This document shows positions 1 to 9,300 of a stretch of DNA of 10,495 nt, in pieces (the first letter of the stretch is position 1; each line of letters starts with the position of its first letter). The stretch comes from an uncultured Bacteroidales bacterium (GTDB lineage: Bacteria > Bacteroidota > Bacteroidia > Bacteroidales > UBA932): positions 1-10,495 of the forward strand of contig CAMGTS010000026.1 of the NCBI GenBank assembly GCA_946062035.1, read 5' to 3'. The translations under genes were made by a program, and so were the position numbers. The notes under the pieces were generated by a model, which worked only from the letters and a program-made list of their open reading frames with translations, was not told where the DNA came from and searched no databases.

Positions 1-1
1 C

Positions 2-1375
2 ACCACATACGGATTCGGAAGGTACGTCCGCTCGAATTTTTCAGGATTGAGGCAGGCGGAGGAGCACCTGAATAATGGCGGAGCTTTGCTGATGTTCCCG
101 GCCGGAGAGGTAGCTTCGGAAAAGAACGGGGAAATCCAGGATAGCGAATGGAAGTCGTCGCTTATGAAAATGATCCGCAGAACCAACTCTTCTGTCGTAC
201 CGATTTATTTTCACGGCGGTAATTCCAAATATTATCAGTTCGTTGACAGAATAAGCTCCAAACTTAGTTCTCTATGTCTGCCAGGTGAGTTGAACAAGAA
301 AAAAGGCAAAGTGGTTAAAATGAGAATCGGACTTCCTGTCGTGAAAACCGATATTTCATCAAGGGATGATTCGTCATTGGCCAAATTCCTGCGCAGCCGC
401 ACATATCTGCTTGAATCAGAGATACAAAGCCTCAAGAAATCTGTTTACACGGTACCTATAGCGACTCCGGTCGAACCAAAGCTTCTTGTATCCGAGCTAA
501 AAGCCAATGAAAAATGCAAGTTGTTCGATGTTGACCATCAATCATGTTATCTTCTTGATTTCAAGGATGCACCGAACATCATGAGAGAGATTGCGATAAG
601 AAGGGAAGAGGCATTTCGTGCTGTTGGAGAAGGAACGGACAAAGAGCTTGACACCGATGAATTTGACCTTTATTACAAGCATCTCGTCCTTTGGGATAAC
701 AATACTAACGACCTCGTGGGCGCATATCGTCTTGCCTTGGGAGCGGAAGTCCTCGCAAAAAAGGGTATTCACGGATTCTACTCCGACACTCTTTTTCATT
801 ATAGAGAGGGGTTCGCCGATGTTCTGAATGAGTCTGTCGAGTTAGGACGTTCTTTCGTATCAATCAGCCACCAGAAAGACACGCTTGCGCTTATTTTGCT
901 GCTCAAGGGATTATTCTATACCGCAATCAAATATCCTGAATACAAACACCTGCTTGGCCCTGTAAGCATAAGTTCATGGTATCCCAAGTTATATCGCAGC
1001 CTGATGATCGACTATCTTAGAGGACACTACGCCATTCCTGAATATAGCGGGCTTATTTCTCCTAAAAGACCTTTTGTGGCTGAATACGGCAGGGTAGACA
1101 GGGATGTCCTTATGGAGGGCAAGGAGACGAATTTGGAAATTTTTGACAGAAGCCTCTACAGGATGAGCGGCAAATACAAACTTCCGCCATTAGTCAAGAA
1201 ATATATTAAGCTCGGCGCACGGATCATCGACTACAACGTTGACCCCGATTTCAATTACTGCGTGGACGGTCTGATTATGTTGACATTGGAGAACATCCCT
1301 ACCGATGACCTTGACGCTCTCTCACGCGAATTCGATGACAAAGGGCCTATCTACAAGCGCTTCTACAATATGTAG
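2..1375 (+). CDS. Bifunctional acyltransferase (PlsC-like + OlsB-like GNAT), OlsF-type, 5' partial
   Basis: The reading frame is open from base 2 with no stop, so the gene continues off the left edge; the TTG at 47 is an internal codon, not the start. Seen, numbering from base 2: PlsC-type acyltransferase block III as FPAGEV (residues 32-37) and a block-IV-like VPIYFHGGNS (66-75). The HxxxxD block is missing because it lies upstream. From about residue 165 a second domain follows, with FRAVGEGT, DEFDLYYKHLVLWD and VELGR, which are landmarks of the OlsB-type acyl-ACP-dependent N-acyltransferases, then LPPLVKKYIKLGARI near the C-terminus. Family knowledge: OlsF-type proteins carry an O-acyltransferase half followed by an N-acyltransferase half and make ornithine lipids; Bacteroides GlsB/GlsA make glycine lipids with separate proteins. 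The order of domains here fits OlsF. Inference: it makes an acylated amino-acid membrane lipid at the cytoplasmic membrane face; the amino acid cannot be told from sequence. It converges on the next gene. Confidence 0.88.
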   Translation, partial: TTYGFGRYVRSNFSGLRQAEEHLNNGGALLMFPAGEVASEKNGEIQDSEWKSSLMKMIRRTNSSVVPIYFHGGNSKYYQFVDRISSKLSSLCLPGELNKKKGKVVKMRIGLPVVKTDISSRDDSSLAKFLRSRTYLLESEIQSLKKSVYTVPIATPVEPKLLVSELKANEKCKLFDVDHQSCYLLDFKDAPNIMREIAIRREEAFRAVGEGTDKELDTDEFDLYYKHLVLWDNNTNDLVGAYRLALGAEVLAKKGIHGFYSDTLFHYREGFADVLNESVELGRSFVSISHQKDTLALILLLKGLFYTAIKYPEYKHLLGPVSISSWYPKLYRSLMIDYLRGHYAIPEYSGLISPKRPFVAEYGRVDRDVLMEGKETNLEIFDRSLYRMSGKYKLPPLVKKYIKLGARIIDYNVDPDFNYCVDGLIMLTLENIPTDDLDALSREFDDKGPIYKRFYNM

Positions 1376-1406
1376 AAATCCGTGAGTCTCAATTCCTCAC
1401 TGAACA

Positions 1407-1886
1407 TTAAAATAATCGAAGGTTTTTAATAAAATTCAGGAAAGTTTCTCCGTATTGAAGATAAAGGAAAATCCACAGGCCAGAGCGTAGAGCCTTGCCT
1501 ATCAGTGTAAAAAACGATACTTTCCAGAAGTTGACTTTATAGAATCCTAATGCAAGAGAAAACACATCGCCAATAAACGGCAACCATGCGAAAACAGCAA
1601 TCGGCGGGCCCCATTTTTCTATCTTCCGTTGTTGTTTTTCCAAAGTTTCAGGTTTGACCTTGAACCACTTCTCAATCCAGCTCCATTTTCCGATATGTCC
1701 CACCCAATAGGTACTCACGCTCCCCAAAAAACTTCCCGAAGTAGCAGAAATAAAAACTCCGACGGGGTCTGCTCCGGCAAGCAACGCACCAACGATAAGA
1801 AAGTCCGAGCTGAACGGTACGACAGTCGCCGCCAAAAACGAGCCTAAGAACAGCCCGACAAGCCCCAATTCAGACAAACCGCCCAT
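1407..1886 (-). CDS. YqaA/DedA-superfamily (VTT domain) small membrane protein
   Basis: A 159-residue, very hydrophobic protein with about four to five membrane segments. An N-terminal hydrophobic pair (roughly 5-60) contains a VPFSSDFLIVGALLAG stretch; a polar, lysine-rich loop (about 68-92) follows; then WLPFIGDVFSLALGFY (about 101-116) and LIGKALRSGLW (about 128-138). The last two match the YqaA branch of the SNARE-associated/DedA (VTT) superfamily, whose members have re-entrant helices and are linked to lipid flipping or membrane homeostasis; the substrate of the YqaA branch is not settled. The ATG lies 1 nt after the tadA stop, so it is almost certainly translated from the tadA mRNA. There is no clear terminator in the 31 nt between its stop and the convergent acyltransferase gene. 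I see no damage or truncation. Confidence 0.85.
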   Translation of the reverse strand: MGGLSELGLVGLFLGSFLAATVVPFSSDFLIVGALLAGADPVGVFISATSGSFLGSVSTYWVGHIGKWSWIEKWFKVKPETLEKQQRKIEKWGPPIAVFAWLPFIGDVFSLALGFYKVNFWKVSFFTLIGKALRSGLWIFLYLQYGETFLNFIKNLRLF

Positions 1887-1887
1887 A

Positions 1888-2379
1888 TTATTTCACCCGT
1901 TTTTTCTTAAAGAAATCAGATATCATGGCGGCGCATTCCTTTTCGAGAACACCGCCGACGACTTCGGTCTTAGGATGATATAGTGACGGGGAAAACATCG
2001 AACTTCCCCTTTTCGGGTCTTTGCACCCATAGACGACACGCTTGACCTGCACCCAATTCAGGGCGGCGGCACACATCGGACAAGGTTCTACGGTAACATA
2101 TAATGTGCATTGTCCCAAATATTTACCTCCGATATGGGCCGTAGCCGCAGTTATCGCCTGCATCTCGGCATGCGCAGTAGGATCTTTGAGCATCTCGGTA
2201 AGGTTGTGCGCTCTTGCTATGATGTTCTTGCTTACTGACGATTTACCACGTTTTTTTCCCCCCTCTTCGGCTACTATGATACAACCGATAGGAATTTCAT
2301 CCTCGTCTGCGGCAGTCTGCGCCTCTTTCAGTGCCTGCACCATATAATCGACATCTATTTTGAGTTGCTCTAAATCCAT
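1888..2379 (-). CDS. tadA: tRNA-specific adenosine deaminase (A34 to I34)
   Basis: This 163-residue cytidine-deaminase-fold zinc enzyme has the catalytic HAE motif at residues 70-72 (zinc ligand H70, proton shuttle E72) and PCPMC at 99-103 (zinc ligands C100, C103). The surrounding DPTAHAEM, VVYGCKDPKRGS and GGVLEKECAAMISDFFKKKR segments are typical of TadA rather than guanine or cytosine deaminases. TadA converts the wobble adenosine of tRNA-Arg(ACG) to inosine. The ATG at 2379 gives the usual N-terminal helix; an internal Met13 is possible but would shorten it. Oddity: where most family members have a tight turn before IIARAHN, this protein has a basic stretch of about 12 extra residues (about 38-51, EEGGKKRGKSSVSK), encoded over runs of T and C at about 2246-2262. 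It is the first gene of a pair with the YqaA-like gene. Confidence 0.92.
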   Translation of the reverse strand: MDLEQLKIDVDYMVQALKEAQTAADEDEIPIGCIIVAEEGGKKRGKSSVSKNIIARAHNLTEMLKDPTAHAEMQAITAATAHIGGKYLGQCTLYVTVEPCPMCAAALNWVQVKRVVYGCKDPKRGSSMFSPSLYHPKTEVVGGVLEKECAAMISDFFKKKRVK

Positions 2380-2387
2380 GACATGAA

Positions 2388-2395
2388 CAAAATTA
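2388..2395 (-). promoter_or_regulatory. Putative -7 box of the tadA-yqaA promoter, nearly leaderless
   Basis: On the minus strand the bases read TAATTTTG, an exact match to the Bacteroidota -7 consensus TAnnTTTG. Only 8 nt separate its last G from the tadA ATG, so transcription would begin at or a few bases before the start codon. About 19-20 nt upstream there is only a T-run rather than a good TTTG -33 element, which weakens the call. The box lies downstream of the groEL terminator, where an independent tadA promoter is expected. Confidence 0.5.
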
Positions 2396-2405
2396 GCGTT
2401 AGCTC

Positions 2406-2447
2406 AAAAATAATAAAAATAGGGATGACACCATCCAGTATCATCCC
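2406..2447 (-). terminator. Rho-independent terminator of groESL
   Basis: Reading the minus strand after groEL, GGGATGATAC and GTGTCATCCC form a 10-bp stem with one T-G wobble around a 6-nt loop, followed at once by TATTTTTATTATTTTT. The hairpin begins about 26 nt past the groEL stop codon. Stem strength, loop size and T-tract all fit an intrinsic terminator and separate groESL from the downstream same-strand tadA unit. Confidence 0.88.
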
Positions 2448-2473
2448 CATTACCATTATAGCTTTGGCATATA

Positions 2474-4117
<1,644 letters not shown>

Positions 4118-4143
4118 TTAAAATCGTTTGTATTCTGAATATA

Positions 4144-4416
4144 TTATTCGATTACCGCAAGAACATCACTCTGACGCATAATCATATAGCTCTTACCGTC
4201 AGGAGAATTCACCTCTGTTCCTGCGTATTTTCCGTAAAGGACATTGTCTCCGACTTTAAGCTCCATAGGCTCATCTTTCTTTCCGGGGCCAACGGCAACA
4301 ACCTTACCCTCTTGTGGTTTCTCTTTAGCGTTATCAGGAATAAAAAGGCCACCTACTGTCTTTGTCTCAGCCTCTCTTGGTTCAATAAGAACTCTGTCTG
4401 CTAATGGTTTGAACAT
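4144..4416 (-). CDS. groES: Co-chaperonin GroES (Hsp10)
   Basis: The 90-residue length is normal for GroES. It starts with the family-typical [10 protein letters not shown], then the mobile loop (about 17-32), the [13 protein letters not shown] strand-turn (about 33-45), [15 protein letters not shown] (about 55-69) and a VLAVIE end. Seven subunits form the lid that closes the GroEL ring. The hydrophobic tripeptide of the mobile loop that docks on the GroEL apical domain reads LFI in GGLFIPD, where many bacteria have IVL or III; the change is conservative but worth noting. It is the first gene of groES-groEL. The ATG at 4416 is preceded by an A/T-rich stretch without a Shine-Dalgarno sequence, as is usual in Bacteroidota. 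Confidence 0.98.
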   Translation of the reverse strand: MFKPLADRVLIEPREAETKTVGGLFIPDNAKEKPQEGKVVAVGPGKKDEPMELKVGDNVLYGKYAGTEVNSPDGKSYMIMRQSDVLAVIE

Positions 4417-4459
4417 AATTCTACGTTTTTAATATTTATAGTTATTAATTTCTTTTTGT

Positions 4460-4507
4460 GCTGCACCTCAGCGCTGTCTGAAGCTCTAAAGAGCTTCGGG
4501 CCGCAGC
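4460..4507 (-). promoter_or_regulatory. Structured 5' leader of groESL mRNA
   Basis: Inside the predicted leader, GAAGCTCT and AGAGCTTC (plus coordinates 4480-4497) form a perfect 8-bp inverted repeat with a 2-nt gap (7 bp with a 4-nt loop is sterically easier). A second complement, GCTGC at 4460-4464 with GCAGC at 4503-4507, could close an outer stem around it. No T-tract follows, so it is not a terminator. It ends over 40 nt before the groES ATG and does not directly cover the start codon. A role in mRNA stability or heat-responsive translation is possible but only inferred. Confidence 0.45.
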
Positions 4508-4530
4508 TTTGCACGCAGTTGAGCCTTCGG

Positions 4531-4562
4531 CAAAATAAATGCCAGAGGAAAATTATGACAAA
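4531..4562 (-). promoter_or_regulatory. Putative groESL promoter (Bacteroidota -33/-7 type)
   Basis: On the minus strand a TTTG at 4562-4559 is followed after 20 nt by TTATTTTG at 4538-4531. The first matches the -33 box and the second matches TAnnTTTG except at one base. The spacing suits the Bacteroidota primary sigma factor. The predicted start would leave a groES leader of about 105-110 nt. No CIRCE element (TTAGCACTC-N9-GAGTGCTAA) is present in this region. Confidence 0.55.
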
Positions 4563-4569
4563 TTGTCAT
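4555..4569. promoter_or_regulatory. 15-nt perfect palindrome over the groESL -33 box (possible operator)
   Basis: The minus strand reads ATGACAA-T-TTGTCAT, two 7-nt arms around one central base, and it contains the TTTG taken as the -33 box. Such a dyad is the usual form of a homodimeric repressor site, and its position would block RNA polymerase. It also lies 26 nt downstream of the phosphate-transporter stop codon, so an alternative reading is a weak A/T-rich hairpin followed by AATTTT acting as that gene's 3' end. The sequence does not decide between the two. Confidence 0.45.
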
Positions 4570-4594
4570 TGTTTAGAAAAATGAAAGCCTTTGC

Positions 4595-6286
4595 CTACTT
4601 GATTTCAATAATGGCCTCAGAGATATTTATCATGAAGTCTCCGGCGTGTTCGCACTCGTTGATGAGGTCCATATAGTAAACACCGGTCATATAGTTGTAG
4701 GAATTGTTTTCAAGATTCAGCAGGTGCTCCTCCTTAAGGTTATTGCGGAACTCGTTGATTTCCTGCTCCACATCCTGTGCGTTCGAAATATCGACTATCT
4801 TATCATAGCCAAGACGAAGGTTCTCCTCCATAACATCCAACCCCTCGAACAGAAGTTTCATCATATAGCCGATTTTCTTTATCATGGTCTCGTCAAATGA
4901 CGCTCCATGAATATTGCGTCTCTGCAGGATACGACCTATATTGAAACCGCTATCGCCGATACTCTCCAATTCGCTGATAATCTTGAACATCGCCTGTATT
5001 CTGCGAGACGACTCCTCCGAAAGGTCACCGCTCTCGGCGACATCGTTGAGATATTTTCCGATTTCCATCTCAATCTTGTCAGTCACCATCTCGTAATGCT
5101 CAAGTTTGTGGTAAAGCTCGTCAAACGCCTCTGGTTCAGTCGTATTTATACATTTCCAAGCATACTCGTATTGCTCTTTGCAAATGCCGGAAAGATGGAG
5201 TATCTCGTTTTTGGCCTGACTGAGCGAAAGTTCTGATGTGGAAAGAGGGCCACCTTTGATAAACTGCAATTTGTGAACATCCTCATCTTCTTTTGCAGGA
5301 ATCATTCTCGTTACGAACTTAACTATGTAGTTCGTAAACCCGACAAGAATACAGGTGTTGCTGACATTGAAGAGGGTATGAACCATCGCAATCGAACAGA
5401 GTGTAGTTATCGACGAAGCACCGTCCACCAAAGGGTTGTCGAATCCTATCAGCATGATTATTCTCGAAACCACCCAGAGGAACGGATGATACAATATCAG
5501 AACCCAGAATACTCCGAACAGGTTGAAGAACGCATGCCCCAAAGCCGCCCTTCTTGCAGAGACGTTCGCGACTGTCGCCGCAAGGTTGGCGGTCAGTGTT
5601 GTGCCGATATTTTCTCCGAGCACCAAGGCCGCACCCAATTCAAAATTCAATCCGTTATTACACATCATGAGGGTCAGCGCCATCGTAGCAGCTGAACTCT
5701 GAAGAAGAATGGTTACACATGTTCCTATAAGCACACAAAGGAGAACCGACCAAAAACCGAATCTGCTCCAGCCGTTGATAAGGTTCTTTGTCTCCTCAAG
5801 TATCACAGGGTCGACAGAACCTTGTACCATGCTTAGTCCGAGGAACATTATCGCAAAACCCATGACGAGTTCACCGATATTCTTCCTTCTGACATTTTTT
5901 CCCATTGTCAGGACAAAGCCGACGGCGATCAGAGGTATTGCCAGCGATGATATTCCACCTGAAAAGCCGACCAATGCGAAAAGCCATGCGGAAACCGTCG
6001 TTCCGATATTCGCACCCATTATGACCCCTATGGATTGCCCTAAGGTAAGAAGTCCGGCGCTTACAAAGCTCACGACCATCAGAGTTGTGGCCGCCGAAGA
6101 CTGTACCGCCGTCGTTACAAGAAGACCTGTGAAGATACGCTTGAATGCGTTTGATGTCATTCTCTCCAAAAAGCCGCGGAGTTTGTCTCCCGCAACCTTC
6201 TGCAAGGCCTGAGACATAAGCCCCATACCGAAAAGGAACAAGGCGAGAGAGCCCAGCAGTTTAAGTATAGACATCAAGATATTCAT
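4595..6286 (-). CDS. Na+/phosphate cotransporter family protein with PhoU-like domain
   Basis: The protein is 563 residues from the ATG at 6286; a TTG three codons upstream is in frame but forms the end of a perfect -7 box, so the ATG is preferred. The N-terminal half holds about eight hydrophobic segments and the two inverted signature repeats of the Na/Pi cotransporter (NptA/YjbB, PF02690-type) family: QSSAAT at 62-67 and again at 196-201, each followed by a GANIGTT (91-97) or GENIGTT (224-230) motif. From about residue 350 the sequence becomes soluble and helical (for example SELSLSQAKNEILHLSG and RIQAMFKIISELESIGD), matching a C-terminal PhoU-like helical bundle. Family role: Na+-coupled phosphate movement across the inner membrane, with the PhoU-like part thought to be regulatory; direction (uptake or efflux) is not decided by sequence. 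It is a single-gene unit, divergent from the exported protein gene. Confidence 0.93.
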   Translation of the reverse strand: MNILMSILKLLGSLALFLFGMGLMSQALQKVAGDKLRGFLERMTSNAFKRIFTGLLVTTAVQSSAATTLMVVSFVSAGLLTLGQSIGVIMGANIGTTVSAWLFALVGFSGGISSLAIPLIAVGFVLTMGKNVRRKNIGELVMGFAIMFLGLSMVQGSVDPVILEETKNLINGWSRFGFWSVLLCVLIGTCVTILLQSSAATMALTLMMCNNGLNFELGAALVLGENIGTTLTANLAATVANVSARRAALGHAFFNLFGVFWVLILYHPFLWVVSRIIMLIGFDNPLVDGASSITTLCSIAMVHTLFNVSNTCILVGFTNYIVKFVTRMIPAKEDEDVHKLQFIKGGPLSTSELSLSQAKNEILHLSGICKEQYEYAWKCINTTEPEAFDELYHKLEHYEMVTDKIEMEIGKYLNDVAESGDLSEESSRRIQAMFKIISELESIGDSGFNIGRILQRRNIHGASFDETMIKKIGYMMKLLFEGLDVMEENLRLGYDKIVDISNAQDVEQEINEFRNNLKEEHLLNLENNSYNYMTGVYYMDLINECEHAGDFMINISEAIIEIK

Positions 6287-6292
6287 CCCTTG

Positions 6293-6300
6293 CAAAAGTA
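6293..6300 (-). promoter_or_regulatory. Putative -7 box of the phosphate transporter gene, nearly leaderless
   Basis: The minus strand reads TACTTTTG, an exact TAnnTTTG match, with only 6 nt (CAAGGG) between it and the ATG at 6286. Transcription from it would begin at or immediately beside the start codon. A good TTTG about 20 nt upstream is lacking. The arrangement closely resembles that in front of tadA. The divergent gene on the plus strand starts 76 nt away; its own promoter is not clear, although TATAATTTG at 6303-6311 is a loose -7-like match. Confidence 0.5.
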
Positions 6301-6362
6301 ATTATAATTTGCTCTCCTAAAAATAAATTGCGCTACATTCGTAAGAAATATCGAGAACAAAG

Positions 6363-9300
6363 ATGGATTTTGTCTATTCACAGAAATTTAAGGCATTGAC
6401 GGTCATTGCCTTTGTCGCTTTCTTCTTATTTGCAGGCAGGGCAAACGGGCAGTACTACAACATCGGCACCGATGCCGCAAGTGTAAAATGGAACTCCGTT
6501 GAGTCTAAGAATTTTACTGTAATTTACCCGCAAGACAAATCTTCGGAAAAAATCAACTACAAACGTGCCGCCCGTTATCTGGACATAATGGAAGACCGTT
6601 ACGGAATTCACTCTGACTCCGTCCTTTTCAATTACGGGTTGAGCCGGCGTTTTCCGCTTGTCCTTCATACCCGTAACGCCGCAAGTAACGGAATGACCGT
6701 CTGGGCTCCGAGGCAAATTGACTTGTTCGGTGTTCCCACTCCGGATATCTTGTATCCGCAAAATTGGGACACTCAGCTCGCACTGCACGAAGGGAGACAC
6801 GCATGGCAGATCGCACATTTCAATCGAGGTTTTTTCAAGGTTTTATATTGGTTTTTCGGTGATCAGTTTACAGGCGGGGCTTCAGGAATATATCCGTCAA
6901 GGTGGCTTCTCGAGGGCGACGCTGTTGTCGCCGAAACAGAGATGAGCAAGACCGGCCGAGGCAGAAGCGGAGAATTTATCAACAGCATCATCAGAACATC
7001 CCGCACCCAAGACAATCGGAAGCTCACATGGGACAGGCTCAGATTAGGCTCTGTAAAACATTATAACTTAGGACCATACTCGCTTGGCTATGCGATAAAC
7101 GCAATGGCACGGCACAATTCCGGAGATTACGATCTGACACACAAAATTCTGAACTATGAACCGATGCACTTCATGAGCGCAAACGTTCTTGCCTCGGCAT
7201 TCGAGGATTTCAGCGGTAAATCCCACAGGGATTATGTCAACAATGAAGGGCTTGCTGAATTTATCAAGCTCAACACAAATAAAAAATTGGATGAATTCAT
7301 AAGAACAAGGCACCCCGAACTCACTTCCGCAGACGCTCCGGATATTGCGGGTTCTATCAGACGTTTCGGCGTTACACATGGCTACTATACAGAACTTTCA
7401 AGCATACAGGTATTAGGGAAAGATTCGGTCATCGCCTTGATAAACGGTTATGGTTCAACGCCATGTATAGCCCTGTTAATATATGACGCAACGGGCGGAC
7501 GCTTTACTGTCAAAAATATCCGCACTATGAGTTCGGGAGTGAACAGAATTACAGTACATGAGGGCCATGTACTATGGAGCGAACTTGTCAGGGATGTACG
7601 CTGGGAAGGCGTGACCCGCAGTTACATTTTCGCCCTAAACATTAAATCAGGTAAGGTACGGAGATTGGATTTGTCCGGGGAAAATCTCTATCGTCCGACT
7701 GTTTATGGGAAAAAGCTGTACACTGTTGAATACAAGTCAGATAGCGAAAGCAGTTTTATAAACGTGTACGACCTGGAGGCCGCATTGAACTGCAACGGCA
7801 AGACCCTCGCATCGGAAAACTCTGTAGAATGCAAAGGCCAAGTCACGGAAATCGCCGTAGACGGTGAATCGCTTTACTATACCATGATAGAAAACGAAGG
7901 TCTTTCATTGCATAAAATATCAGACTTCCACGGAAACAAACATTCTGCGGTTCAGATGAAAAACATTATGACAGAGCAGGTTGCAGAGTCCGAGTATTGT
8001 TCGGTCAGAGAGCTGTCCGCAGTTAATGGAAACCTGTTTTTCATAACAGACTATTTCGGAGGACAGAGATTGTGCAAGTACTTACCAAAAACCCGAGATA
8101 TTACCATAGTAGCTGTGGGTGACGACATAAAATCTTATTGTATAAACGGTTATGATTCTACCGCAATGACCGCATACATTTCCGAGTTCGAAAACAGTGG
8201 CGGAACCTTCGTCAGAAAAAAGGATCTTCTTGATATAGTGGTCGACAGCTCCTACAGGTTCAGATACCCTCTTGCCGACGAACTTAGCAGGCAATTCTCT
8301 GACAGACAAAAAGAAATCAAAGGCGACAATACAAAAGCACTGGAGTTTGCCGACAATGCTTTCATCGAGAATCTTAGCTCAAATGTGCCGCAACTTGCGG
8401 CGAAATACAATGAAAAGCGGTATAGTAAAACCGGTCACCTGTTCAAGATTCACTCGTGGGCGCCATTTTACGCAGACATATCGGGAGCAAGTTCAGCCAA
8501 TACTGATGAAATGTATGTAGAGGGAAAGTTAGGGGCCACTATCTATAGTCAGAATAATTTGGGAACAACTCGTGCTATGGTCGGCTATTCTTATGAACGG
8601 CCGGAATTTGTAGGCAATGGCCGCAAGAATCTACATGGTGCGCACGCAAGGTTCTCTTATTCAGGATGGTATCCGGTCTTGGAAGTCGGCGCTCATTTCA
8701 ACGATGAAGAAATGTACGACACTGACAAACACTCTTTCAGAGCATACGCCTCCGCATATATTCCATTCCAGTTCAACAGCCGCGGCTGGCTCAGAGGGAT
8801 AACGCCTCAAATCATGTGGGACTATCGTAATGACGAAGAAATTATTGTGCCGATAGAGAATTCACCCGGAAACTATATGTTGTCGCAGACGGACAGAAAC
8901 AGGATTACCGGAACTTTGGGAGCCTATTGCACCCTCCCCACATCACAGGCAGGAATATATCCGAGATTGGGTATAGGAGGTGTTGTCACCGCCGGATTCA
9001 ACCCTGCCGGAGGAGAGAACTTCGGCAGTATCTACAGCGGAAGATTATACGGATATATACCTGGAATCGGATTCAACCAATCCGTCAGACTTACCGCAGG
9101 ATATCAGTTTCAGGATATCGACGGTCATAAGTACTGGCTCGACAACCTGTTGGCTCTGCCTCGAGGGTACACCGAAGATATGTATGGAAAACACTACTTC
9201 AAGGCGAGTGTAGACTACGCCATACCGATATACTTGGGTGATGTCTCCTTAGGATGTTTCGCATATCTTAAGAGATTGGATGTCATTCCATTCGTCGATT

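Noticed and set aside
47..49. TTG at base 47 as the start codon of the first gene
   Set aside because: The same frame is open back to base 2, and a start here would remove the acyltransferase HxxxxD block; the gene is cut by the window edge.
1382..1400. GTGAG/CTCAC inverted repeat between the convergent acyltransferase and YqaA-like genes, as a shared terminator
   Set aside because: The stem is only 5 bp with a 9-nt loop and no T-tract follows on either strand, so it is too weak to call.
4417..4594. CIRCE (HrcA) operator upstream of groES
   Set aside because: No TTAGCACTC-N9-GAGTGCTAA-like sequence occurs; the palindrome present is different in sequence and spacing.
5273..6212. Plus-strand open frames of 140 and 167 residues opposite the phosphate transporter gene
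   Set aside because: They are antisense to a well-supported membrane protein; their translations are low-complexity, with no family signature.
6287..6295. TTG at 6295 as the start of the phosphate transporter
   Set aside because: It adds only three residues, and the TTG is the end of a perfect TAnnTTTG promoter box; the ATG at 6286 is the simpler start.
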